A stretch of 64,000 nt of DNA from JADJOM01 sp963817435. Lineage in GTDB: Bacteria > Gemmatimonadota > Gemmatimonadetes > Gemmatimonadales > GWC2-71-9. A program made the translations under genes and the position numbers. The stretch is taken from positions 1,550,001-1,614,000 of the forward strand of contig CAWFNY010000001.1 of NCBI GenBank assembly GCA_963817435.1, read 5' to 3'. Shown here piece by piece: positions 1 through 7,923 of this stretch (positions are counted from its first letter, which is position 1; each line of letters starts with the position of its first letter). The notes beneath the pieces were generated by a model that did not search any database, was not told the origin of the DNA, and worked only from the letters and a program-made list of their open reading frames with translations.

Positions 1-1049
1 CGCCTCCCCGAACTGGCCGCCGAGGTTGAAGCCGAGCCCCAGATTGGGAGCGGCGCGCTCCGAGCGTGCCCCGCCACACGTCGCGAAACGACTCGGCGGT
101 CCGCTCGTCGAGGGTCGCTGCCATCCGCCGGAACCCGGAACACACCCGGGAGCGGCCGCCGGCTGTTCGCCCCGAAGCCCAGTGCGTCCTGGAAGGTCCG
201 CGGTCCCTGCGCGAAGGTCCTGAACGTGGACTGACTGTTGAAGCCCTGGCTGGTGCTGATCTGCAGGACCGGATTCTCCGGGAATTCCTTGGTCCGCACC
301 TCGACCGAGCCCCCCGCGAAGTCGCCCGGCTTGTCCGGCGTGGCGGACTTCGTGGTCACGATCGACTCGAGCAGGCTGGCGGGGAAGATGTCGAGCGGGA
401 CGACTTTCTTCAGCGGTTCCGGGCTGGGAAGATCGACCCCGTTGAGGAGCGTATTGCTGTAGCGCTCATTGAGCCCGCGCACCACCACGAACTTCTTGTC
501 GAACACCGCGATCCCGGTGACTCGGCGGATGACGTCGCCGCCGTTTGCGTCCGGATTGCGGCTGATGGCCTCGGCGCTGATGCCGTCGCTCGCCGATGGC
601 GCGGCCTGCTGGGCCGCCAGCAGGCCGGCGTCCGTCTTCGGCGCCGGGGGGATGTCGGACTCCACCGACAGTTCCTCGAGTTCGACGGCCTGCACGCCAA
701 GGGCGAAATCGACCGTGACAGCCTGGCCGCCCACCACAGCGATGCTGTCCCGCTGCGACGGCTTGTACCCGATGTAGGCCGCGCGCACACTGTGCAGGCC
801 TGCGCTGATCGGTGGCGTCCGGTAGCGGCCATCGAGGTCGGACTCCACCACGCCCGGCAGGCCGACAATCATCACCCGGACTCCCTGCAGCGGGCGGCCC
901 GTCTCACGATCGATGACCCGGCCGGTGATCCGCCCTGTCGCAACGGGCTGGGCGGGCGCGGGCGCCGCAGGCTGCTGCTGGGCCCGAAGCGAAACGACAC
1001 CGATGCCAAGCAGGGCGAGCGCAAGGACGAGCGTCCGACGTGGGTCCAT
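1..1049 (-). CDS. TonB-dependent receptor, N-terminal part (runs off window; frame broken)
   Basis: Outer-membrane receptor of the SusC-like/TonB type. The start at 1049 gives MDPRRTLVLALALLG, a signal peptide ending near AQQQ. A carboxypeptidase-regulatory-like beta-sandwich follows (about residues 40-125, GRITGRVIDRETGRPLQGVR), then the plug domain (about 160-260, with RRVTGIAVFDKKFVVVRGLN and SVEVRTKEFPENP). An alternative in-frame ATG lies at 1061. The frame changes twice near the window edge: residues of the family type continue in the next frame from about 105-160 (ATLDERTAESFRDVWRG) and again from about 50-85 (AAPNLGLGFNLGGQFGE). Both steps equal one extra base. The substrate cannot be told from the sequence. 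The barrel lies beyond the window. Confidence 0.8.
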   Translation of the reverse strand, partial: MDPRRTLVLALALLGIGVVSLRAQQQPAAPAPAQPVATGRITGRVIDRETGRPLQGVRVMIVGLPGVVESDLDGRYRTPPISAGLHSVRAAYIGYKPSQRDSIAVVGGQAVTVDFALGVQAVELEELSVESDIPPAPKTDAGLLAAQQAAPSASDGISAEAISRNPDANGGDVIRRVTGIAVFDKKFVVVRGLNERYSNTLLNGVDLPSPEPLKKVVPLDIFPASLLESIVTTKSATPDKPGDFAGGSVEVRTKEFPENPVLQISTSQGFNSQSTFRTFAQGPRTFQDALGFGANSRRPLPGVFRVPADGSDPRRADRRVVSRRVAGHARSAPLPIWGSASTSAASSGR

Positions 1050-1163
1050 ACCGGAGTCCATGGGGCTTCGAGAATCGGGCTGCGCATGGCGATCGCGCGA
1101 GCACCGGAGGCGTTAAGGCGGGCTAATGTCGCCCGATCTGTCGGGATTCCCCCTACTGGGAGG

Positions 1164-2168
1164 TCACAGTGCTGTCACGGGCGGAGCGATGGGATGGCCC
1201 AGCGAATCCACCCGAAGCGCCGCGGTGGGCCAGCCGCCTCGCAGGAACCGGTCGATCGCAGCGTTCAATTCCCCGCGGGCTTCGGCCCATGGGAAGAGCG
1301 CAGTGTGACCCAGCACCAGCTTCCGGGCCTCATGCAGCCGCGATGCCCATTGGTCGGCGTTGCTGAGCCAGGCGGCCGACTCGCTACCCACGATCACCAG
1401 AGCGGGCGAGAGCGCCATCGTGAGCGAGTCGGACCAGTTGTAGCCGGGAAGTGATAGATAGAGCTGCCGGGAGATGGTCGATCGGGAACGAAGCCGGTCG
1501 GGTGCGTCGTCGCAAATCATTGGCCCAAGCCGGTGGACGACGGTCTTGCTGGTCACCTCGGCCGGGGAAAAGAGGAAACCCCAGTAGCGCCTGCAGAACC
1601 CCGCGGGATCGAGCGATTCCGCGCCCTGCTCGCGCGCGGCGGCCCACGCGGCCATGGCCGCCGAATCGTTCGGGAGGTAGGCAAGCCGGAAAGTGAAGCT
1701 GAGCCGATCCGGCATCGGGCTCAGCAGCACGATTCTGGCGACCTGGCCCGGATGGCGGATCGCGTACTGCGCCGCCAGCGCGGCGCCCCAGTGGTGCCCT
1801 ACCAGTCGCAGTGGCCCCAGCCCGAAGTGCGCCTGCACCGCGGCGAGATCCTCGAGGTCCTGACTGAAGGAAAGGGAATCGGGGTGGGTCGCCGTCGTGG
1901 ATCGACCGCGCCCCCGCTGATCGTAGAACAGCAGGATGTGAGAGTCCGCGAGCGGCGCGAGCGCCGCCTCCAGGTACCGGCTGTTCAGCGCAGGCCCGCC
2001 GTGCAGCACCACCACGGTGTCGGTACCCTGTCCAGTCAGGCGGTAGTGGAGACTGTCCCCACCCGCCACTGCCAGCATGCCCTCCGCGAGCGGGGGCTTC
2101 TGCTTCTCCGCGCCAGAGCAGGCCGCAACGGCCAGGAGGACCGCACTCAACAGATGGTTGGAACGCAT
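1164..2168 (-). CDS. Lipoprotein alpha/beta hydrolase, proline-iminopeptidase-like, nucleophile Ser replaced by His
   Basis: 334 residues. The chosen ATG at 2168 gives MRSNHLLSAVLLAVAACSG, a lipoprotein signal with the lipobox VAAC; an ATG seven codons upstream would spoil it. The alpha/beta hydrolase fold is clear: oxyanion-hole HGGPALNSRYL, strand and turn YDQRGRGRS, and the nucleophile elbow. The elbow reads LVGHHWGAALA, where relatives have G-x-S-x-G; the codon at the Ser position is CAC. A late His (LGHTALFPWAE) fits the catalytic His. The protein may be an inactive or altered hydrolase. It is monocistronic as far as visible, ending about 115 bases from the TonB receptor start. Confidence 0.8.
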   Translation of the reverse strand: MRSNHLLSAVLLAVAACSGAEKQKPPLAEGMLAVAGGDSLHYRLTGQGTDTVVVLHGGPALNSRYLEAALAPLADSHILLFYDQRGRGRSTTATHPDSLSFSQDLEDLAAVQAHFGLGPLRLVGHHWGAALAAQYAIRHPGQVARIVLLSPMPDRLSFTFRLAYLPNDSAAMAAWAAAREQGAESLDPAGFCRRYWGFLFSPAEVTSKTVVHRLGPMICDDAPDRLRSRSTISRQLYLSLPGYNWSDSLTMALSPALVIVGSESAAWLSNADQWASRLHEARKLVLGHTALFPWAEARGELNAAIDRFLRGGWPTAALRVDSLGHPIAPPVTAL

Positions 2169-2232
2169 GGCTGTAGGGTACGGCGGCAAGTCACGTGCGG
2201 GTCACACCGGGAACTCCCCTGAGTAACGAAGC

Positions 2233-2562
2233 CTAGAATCGGAATCCGACGCCAAGCGTGGCCACGGGTCCCGGTGCGAGCCAGTCACCCGTCGCGCGGA
2301 CCTGCAGCCGCTCCGTGAGGCTCAGCCGCAGCACCTGGCGCCGGGAACCACCAGGACGATTGACAAGAGGGGGCAGTACCAGATCCAGAGCGAGTGGCTC
2401 CGCCCGGTGCGGCTGGGACGCTCGCGATGCGACCAGAGCAGCCGTGCGAATGGCCCCTACGACCCGCACGAGGTGGGGGTAGGGCTCCTGACAGGCCATA
2501 CCGCCCGGCAGAATACAACTAAAAAGGAAGAGTAAGGCGGAAAGGCACGGCAGGCGTTGCAT
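2233..2562 (-). CDS. Small exported protein of unknown function
   Basis: 109 residues from the ATG at 2562. The N-terminus MQRLPCLSALLFLFSCILPG looks like a signal peptide, perhaps of a lipoprotein because Cys residues sit near the cleavage zone. The C-terminus ends in alternating polar/hydrophobic residues and a terminal aromatic (ATLGVGFRF), as seen at the end of outer-membrane beta-barrels, but the protein is too short for a full barrel. It could be a remnant of a longer barrel gene. No family is recognised. It lies between the EAL/HDOD gene and the hydrolase on the same strand. Confidence 0.5.
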   Translation of the reverse strand: MQRLPCLSALLFLFSCILPGGMACQEPYPHLVRVVGAIRTAALVASRASQPHRAEPLALDLVLPPLVNRPGGSRRQVLRLSLTERLQVRATGDWLAPGPVATLGVGFRF

Positions 2563-2628
2563 GCCACAGACTAGCAGCGCTGCGTCACCCCGATTCGTTC
2601 CCTGTGTCACGATCTCGAGAGGAGGTCC

Positions 2629-3843
2629 TCAGCGCGTCGCGAAGATCGCCGTGACCCACTCCACCGCCCGGCGATAGGCCTCGGGCAGATGGGTCTCGGC
2701 GATGGCGGTACGGCCGGCGAGGAGTTCGACTCGCTCCCAGTCCGCACGGTCGTAGGCGATGGCCAGGGAGAGTGTCTCCCCGAGCAGATTGTCGCCATCC
2801 CGCAAGGCGCGGGAAATCTCCTCGCTGATGGACATCTGATCCAGAATCCTGTCGAGGGGCTGGTCGAGCAAGGCATCGAGTGTGGAGAGGAGGCCGACCA
2901 GGAAGAGATCGGCCTGCCGATCCGGCCGGGAGGCGATGCCGCCGAGTTCCTCGCAGAACTGGCCCCGGACCAGCGAGGTCGTCACCAGTTCCTGCGGCTT
3001 GTCCTCGCCGATCATGGTCAACGCGACCAGTGACGCCCATTTCCGGGTCGCCCGCTCTCCCAGCACCCGGAGCGCCTGCGCGATGGTGGAGACGTCGTGC
3101 TTCCAGCCGAAACCGGCGGAGTGCAGGTACCGGAGCAGCTTGACCGACAGCGCCACCTCGCGCTTGATCAGCGCCTCGAGGCCGTCGAAGTCGAGTTCCG
3201 GGCGGTTCACCTCCTGGATGAGCCGCACCAGGCTGGTCTTGAGCGCCGAAACATCCTTCCCGGTGACCATTTCCGGCTTGCAGAAGAAGTATCCCTGGAA
3301 GTACTCGTACCCGGCGGCGAGGCCGTCGCGGAAATCCTCGTAGCTCTCGACCTTCTCCGCGAGCATGTGAATGCCACGCGCAGCGAACCTGCGCACCACC
3401 TCGGACCGCTCCTCGCCCTTGGTGACGAGGAAGTCGATCTTGATGTAGTCCGAGTAGGGCAGCAGCGCCTCGTATTCCGGGCGGAAGACGAAGTCATCGA
3501 GCGCCAGCCGGTACCCCGCCTGCTTGGCTGCCGCGCACGCCGCCGCGACCTCGCCGTCAGGCTCCACCGTCTCGAGCACCTCGATCACCGTTCGGGCCGG
3601 CGGCAGCACGGCCCAGTGCTCCCTGGTCATCACGTCCCGCGACGCGTTGAAGAAGGCGTCCTTGTCGCCCACGAGGCTGTCGAGCCCGAAGCCCAGCAGC
3701 GTCGTGTCCATCATCTGCAGCGAGGCCTTGTTGGGGTCGTTGCGGCCGAAGACGTTCTCGGTGCTGGAGCGGAACAGCAGCTCGTAGGCGACGACGTTGC
3801 GGCGGCGGTCGAAGATCGGCTGTCGCGCGACGAAGATGTTCAT
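2629..3843 (-). CDS. EAL-HDOD signalling protein (YuxH type)
   Basis: 404 residues from ATG 3843 (MNIFVARQPIFDRRRNVVAY, the typical start of this family). Residues 1-200 form a degenerate EAL domain: EVL at 88-90 stands for EAL, LALDDFVF replaces the DDFG motif, while YIKIDFLV, the Glu of AEKVES and QGYFFCKP are kept. Residues 205-400 form an HDOD domain. Proteins of this layout are thought to bind partners or c-di-GMP rather than break it down; loss of the DDFG glycine fits a weakened or inactive enzyme. The gene starts 10 bases after the stop of the upstream protein kinase, so the two are very likely one operon. Confidence 0.85.
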   Translation of the reverse strand: MNIFVARQPIFDRRRNVVAYELLFRSSTENVFGRNDPNKASLQMMDTTLLGFGLDSLVGDKDAFFNASRDVMTREHWAVLPPARTVIEVLETVEPDGEVAAACAAAKQAGYRLALDDFVFRPEYEALLPYSDYIKIDFLVTKGEERSEVVRRFAARGIHMLAEKVESYEDFRDGLAAGYEYFQGYFFCKPEMVTGKDVSALKTSLVRLIQEVNRPELDFDGLEALIKREVALSVKLLRYLHSAGFGWKHDVSTIAQALRVLGERATRKWASLVALTMIGEDKPQELVTTSLVRGQFCEELGGIASRPDRQADLFLVGLLSTLDALLDQPLDRILDQMSISEEISRALRDGDNLLGETLSLAIAYDRADWERVELLAGRTAIAETHLPEAYRRAVEWVTAIFATR

Positions 3844-3853
3844 GGTCACGGGT

Positions 3854-4696
3854 TCAGGTCGGCTGCAGCGCCGGCAGGACGGAGCGCATCGCCTCCGCCG
3901 TCGGCCAGCGATCTTCCCTGGACTTCGCGAGCGCCCGAGTGATGGCGGTGGCCAGGCCCGGCGGGGTGTCGGGCCGGGCAAGCGTCACATCGGGGATGGG
4001 CGCGGTCTGGTGCTTGGTGAGGACCTGGTCCTCGAAGGGATCATGGAAGGGCGGCTTGCCGGCGAGGCACTCGTAGAGCACGCAGCCGACGGAATACAGG
4101 TCGGAGCGGGTGTCGAGTCCATCGAGGCCGCTGATCTGCTCCGGGCTCATGTAGGCCGAGGTGCCGACGGCAAACCCCGACCGGGTCAGCCGGTCCGAGC
4201 CGGCCTCCGAGACCGCCTTGGCGATGCCGAAGTCCAGCAGCACCGCCCCTGCCGGCGAGAGGACGATGTTGTCAGGCTTGACATCGCGATGCACGACCCC
4301 GATCCTGTGCGCCGCGTCCAGTGCGCCGAGCAGATCGTGGGCGATATGCACGGTGTCCCCGATCGAGACCCGGCGCGCCCGGTCGATGTGCTGGCGCAGT
4401 GACGGCCCCGGCACGTACTCCATGATGTACCAGAGCAGCCAGTTGGTTTCCCCCCAGTCCAGCAGGCGGGCGATGCGGGGATGCTCCAGCCGCGAGATGA
4501 CCTTGATCTCGCGAAGGAACCGCTCGGCGGTGACGCTGGCCGCGAGCTGAGGATGGAGCACCTTGAGGGCGAGCGGTTCCCCCGCCGCACCGTGCGCCAG
4601 GAAGACCCGCGCCGCCCCCCCGCGACCGATCTCGCGCTCCACGGTGTACTTGCCGAGGAGTGCCTGGCGTATCAGCGGGAGGAGATCACGGCCCAT
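3854..4696 (-). CDS. Serine/threonine protein kinase, soluble, kinase domain only
   Basis: 280 residues from ATG 4696. All Hanks-type landmarks are present: glycine loop IGRGGAARVF (about 23-32), Lys in LALKVL (45), HRDVKPDN (136-143), DFGIAK (155-160) and YMSPEQ. The protein ends just after the kinase fold, with no transmembrane segment or sensor domain, unlike the usual PknB receptors. The stop lies 10 bases before the EAL/HDOD gene, so the kinase and that protein are likely co-made and may act together. A longer upstream reading frame exists but adds residues without family likeness. Confidence 0.9.
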   Translation of the reverse strand: MGRDLLPLIRQALLGKYTVEREIGRGGAARVFLAHGAAGEPLALKVLHPQLAASVTAERFLREIKVISRLEHPRIARLLDWGETNWLLWYIMEYVPGPSLRQHIDRARRVSIGDTVHIAHDLLGALDAAHRIGVVHRDVKPDNIVLSPAGAVLLDFGIAKAVSEAGSDRLTRSGFAVGTSAYMSPEQISGLDGLDTRSDLYSVGCVLYECLAGKPPFHDPFEDQVLTKHQTAPIPDVTLARPDTPPGLATAITRALAKSREDRWPTAEAMRSVLPALQPT

Positions 4697-4838
4697 GGAG
4701 GCTCCACGGGAAAACCTGAGGGGGTAGCTGGTAAGTATGGGGCAGAGCCCCGACGCCGCAAGGGCGCCGTCCGCGCCCATCCAACCTTCTTCCCCCTGCC
4801 TGCTGTCCAACGGCTGTTCCCCAGCCAGGAGACTCGAC

Positions 4839-5894
4839 GTGCCGCGTTCGCTTCATACTTCCCTGCTCCTCAGCGTGTTGGCGCTGCCGCTGTCGGCCCA
4901 ACAGTCCCAGTCCTACACCCTGTCGGGCGCGGAGGTCGCGCTCTACAACCTCGCCGGCCAGATCAGCGTTCTCGGGGGGTCGGGACCGGCGGTCTCGGTC
5001 GATGTCACCACTATCGGCCAGGATAGCGGGCGTCTGAGGATCGAGAATGGCGACCTGCGTGGTCGCCAGACGCTTCGCATCCTCTACCCCGAGGATCGGA
5101 TCGTCTATCCCGCCCTCGGCCGCGGCAACAGCAGCAACCTCACGATCCGGGAAGACGGGACCTGGGGCGAATACCAGGATGATCGAAGCGGCCGCTCCGG
5201 TGGACGCAAGATCACCATCCGGGGGGGCGGCTCCGGATTGGAGGCCGCGGCCAACCTCCGAATCACCGTACCGGCTGGCAAGCGGGTGCGGCTCTATCTC
5301 GGTGTCGGCAAGGTGGACATCACCAACGTGGACGGTGATCTGCGGATCGATGCCGCCGCCGCGGACGTCACCAGCCGCGATACACGCGGCGGGCTCAATA
5401 TCGACACGGGTTCAGGCGACGTGACGATTGAAGACGCCACTGGCATGGTGTCGCTGGATACCGGTTCGGGCGATGTCCGCATCACCCGCATGAAGGATGG
5501 CGACCTCAAGGTCGATACCGGGAGCGGCTCGGTGGAGGGCACCGGCATCGCCGCCGGCACGGCGACGCTCGAGACCGGCTCCGGCGATATCCGCCTCGAC
5601 GCCATCACCGCCCCGCGACTCTCCCTGGAGACCGGCAGCGGCTCGGTGCGGGCCGATATCAAAGGCTCGCCGGACGTGCTCCACGTGGATACCGGCTCGG
5701 GCGACGTGACGCTCAGACTGCCCGATGGCACCAATGCGACGGTTGAGCTGGAGACGGGAAGCGGGGACTTCGATCTCGATTTCCCGCTGCAACTGGTACG
5801 GAAGGACCACGATCATCTGCGCGGGACGATCGGGGACGGCCGCGGACGAATCGAGATCGAGACCGGCTCGGGGGATATCGCGCTGGTGAAGTGA
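4839..5894 (+). CDS. DUF4097-type exported beta-helix protein with TGSGD repeats
   Basis: 351 residues. The GTG start at 4839 is chosen because AGGAG lies at 4827-4831 and because it gives the signal peptide MPRSLHTSLLLSVLALPLSAQQ. After a glycine-rich N-terminal part the C-terminal two thirds repeat the motif (D/E)TGSGDV or (D/E)TGSGSV about every 18-21 residues, at least eight times, as in right-handed beta-helix DUF4097 proteins. Each repeat is one likely coil. It is probably periplasmic or cell-surface; its function is unknown. It is divergent from the kinase gene across a 142-base gap. Confidence 0.85.
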   Translation: MPRSLHTSLLLSVLALPLSAQQSQSYTLSGAEVALYNLAGQISVLGGSGPAVSVDVTTIGQDSGRLRIENGDLRGRQTLRILYPEDRIVYPALGRGNSSNLTIREDGTWGEYQDDRSGRSGGRKITIRGGGSGLEAAANLRITVPAGKRVRLYLGVGKVDITNVDGDLRIDAAAADVTSRDTRGGLNIDTGSGDVTIEDATGMVSLDTGSGDVRITRMKDGDLKVDTGSGSVEGTGIAAGTATLETGSGDIRLDAITAPRLSLETGSGSVRADIKGSPDVLHVDTGSGDVTLRLPDGTNATVELETGSGDFDLDFPLQLVRKDHDHLRGTIGDGRGRIEIETGSGDIALVK

Positions 5895-5956
5895 AACGCA
5901 GGCAGGCGCAGTCCTGGACCGGGGCCGGCCGATGGGCCGGTCTCCACCCGTTGGGC

Positions 5957-7045
5957 TCAGGGAACTGCGCCGCTGTCGCCCACCGCACGATCCAGTCTCG
6001 CAAAGGCGCTGTCGCCCTCGGCGCCCTGCATCAGGCTGTCGAGCGCCGCCACCGCCACCTTGATATCGCGGCCGTGCTGCTCGTACCACCGCTCGAACAG
6101 CGCGAGCCGGGTCCGGTAGATGCGGGCCGCGATCAGCCGGGCATTGTTCACCGGCCGGTCGGCCATCGGGCCGATGGTGTAGGTCTTGAGCTGACGACCG
6201 ACCTCGCCTTCCAGTTGCGCGCGCGCCCAGCGCCCGAGCTCCGCCCGGCCGCTGTCCACCGCGGCGGAATCCGGCGCGGTGCGATACAGCGAATCGAGCC
6301 GCGCACTCAGCGCCGCGTAATACCCGCTCAGCACGACCTCATCGAGCCAGCGGCTGGCCGCCTGGTCCGCGGCCGCCACCGATCCCCGGCTCCGGAAGAA
6401 TTCCTCCGCCGCCCGATAGCCCGCCAGCTGTGCGAAGCTCTCGTTGAACTCGGTCGCGCTCTTCACATAGAGGGTGTTGTGCGCGATCTCGTGAAACACC
6501 GTCGCCGCGAGCTCGACCGAGTCGCGGCTCATGGCGGTGGAATAGAGCGGATCGTTGAACCAGCCGAGGGTGGAAAAGGCGCCGGCCGGGCGCAGGTAGA
6601 TGTCGTAGCCCTTCCGCTCGAGCTTGTCGGCCTCCTTCCGCGCCATCTTCGGATCGAAGAACCCCTTGTAGGGAATCCGCCCGACGATCGGATACTTCCA
6701 GGTGTACGGGCAGAGGCAGTTGCGCGGGCTCGCGGAGAGCACCAGCAGGAGGGTGTCGCGCCCGATATCGGCGTAGGTGGTGTAGGTCTGCTTCGCCGCG
6801 TATCCCAGTTCGGCGGCGAAGTCCCGCGCGTCGAGCACCAGCCGGAGCGAGGCGCGGGTCTCGGCATCGGTCTTCGGGCTCTTGAGCATGTCGGCGATCG
6901 GCTTCCGCGCTTCGAGGATCACCGTCTGCTCGATCCCCGCGCGGGTGAGATACCGCACGTCTTCGCTCGCGACGTAGGCCGTGCCGTACCCGGCCATCAG
7001 GGCCCCGACGATGATCAGAAATACCATGCAGCCTCGCGGTCGCAT
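5957..7045 (-). CDS. Predicted aminopeptidase (COG4324 type), membrane-anchored
   Basis: 362 residues from ATG 7045 (MRPRGCMVFLIIVGALMAGYG), with one N-terminal hydrophobic anchor. The zinc-protease motif HEIAHNTLYVK follows FNDPLYSTAM and VELAATVF, as in the COG4324 putative aminopeptidase family, and ESFAQLAGYRAAEEFF supplies a likely third ligand Glu. The start codon overlaps the stop of the PorV-like gene by one base (TGATG), so translation is probably coupled. It is the third gene of the operon with the M30 protease and the barrel. The catalytic role is by family only; the substrate is unknown. Confidence 0.85.
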   Translation of the reverse strand: MRPRGCMVFLIIVGALMAGYGTAYVASEDVRYLTRAGIEQTVILEARKPIADMLKSPKTDAETRASLRLVLDARDFAAELGYAAKQTYTTYADIGRDTLLLVLSASPRNCLCPYTWKYPIVGRIPYKGFFDPKMARKEADKLERKGYDIYLRPAGAFSTLGWFNDPLYSTAMSRDSVELAATVFHEIAHNTLYVKSATEFNESFAQLAGYRAAEEFFRSRGSVAAADQAASRWLDEVVLSGYYAALSARLDSLYRTAPDSAAVDSGRAELGRWARAQLEGEVGRQLKTYTIGPMADRPVNNARLIAARIYRTRLALFERWYEQHGRDIKVAVAALDSLMQGAEGDSAFARLDRAVGDSGAVP

Positions 7046-7923
7046 CAGATGGTGAAGCGCAGACCGAGCCGGTGTACCTGGCGGCCGAACTTGGTGCGGT
7101 GCTGCCAGGCATAATCGATGTTGAAGCGGCTGAGCACCACCCCGGCACCGAGCGAGAACTCTTTTTGTCCCGAGCCCTGGGGCGCGGCGCCATATCCCAG
7201 CCGGCCGACGAGACCGACCTTCCCGAGCACCGCCCCCGCCTCGAGTCCGATCAGGGTGCGACGCGGCGCACGAGCGGTCCAGGCCACCTCCAGTGTGGTG
7301 AGGAGCCGCCAGGTTTCCTGTGGGTCGGTGAAGTTGAAGGTGAATCCCGCGCGCTTGGTCACCGGCAGCAGCATCGGCCCGCCCGTCACCCGCCAGCTGC
7401 CGATATTCTGGACCGCGAGGGCCAGCGTCATGATGTCGAAGACGTGGATACCGAGGCCGAGGTCGGTCGTCGCCGAGCGGCGGGTCTTGCTGAGCGAGTC
7501 TTCGAGCGAGACGTACTTGAGGGTGCCGCCCAGCGCGATCAGCCCGACGCGATAGACGCCCGAGGCGGTCCACTGCAGGTTGTCGCGGACGCTTGAGGTG
7601 TCACTGAACCGCAGGTACTGAATGCCGCCTCCCACATCGAATTGAAAGAGACGAAACGCACCAGCCGCCATCCCTTCGAGCGTGCCATCAGGATAGCGGG
7701 CCGCGCCGGCCTCGATGGCGATGTTGCGGATGGTGGCGAGTCCCGCGGGATTCAGGAACGTGGCGCTCGCGTCGCCGGAGAGTCCCACGCTCGCGCCGCC
7801 GAGCCCTGCGGCACGGACGGAGACCGGGAGCGTCAGGATGACCGGGGCGACGGCCGACTGCCCCGCGAGCGGTGCCACCCCGCTGACCAGGAGCGCGCTG
7901 GCGGCGATGGCGAGCCGATTCAT
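7045..7923 (-). CDS. PorV/PorQ-like outer-membrane barrel protein
   Basis: 292 residues from ATG 7923 (MNRLAIAASALLVSGVAPLAGQ, signal peptide). The mature N-terminus AAGLGGASVGLSGDASATFL followed by NPAGLA is the hallmark of the PorV/PorQ/UPF0164 barrel family. The C-terminus ends RLGLRFTI with alternating residues of a last barrel strand. In Bacteroidota, PorV proteins carry type IX secretion cargo, but family members also occur in phyla without that system. Here the gene overlaps the M30 protease stop by four bases (ATGA) and the aminopeptidase start by one base, so it likely serves the same surface process. Confidence 0.85.
   Translation of the reverse strand: MNRLAIAASALLVSGVAPLAGQSAVAPVILTLPVSVRAAGLGGASVGLSGDASATFLNPAGLATIRNIAIEAGAARYPDGTLEGMAAGAFRLFQFDVGGGIQYLRFSDTSSVRDNLQWTASGVYRVGLIALGGTLKYVSLEDSLSKTRRSATTDLGLGIHVFDIMTLALAVQNIGSWRVTGGPMLLPVTKRAGFTFNFTDPQETWRLLTTLEVAWTARAPRRTLIGLEAGAVLGKVGLVGRLGYGAAPQGSGQKEFSLGAGVVLSRFNIDYAWQHRTKFGRQVHRLGLRFTI

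Noticed and set aside
5400..5890. Regular repeats that could be taken for a CRISPR array
   Set aside because: They encode TGSGD protein repeats in one open frame and have no constant-length spacers.
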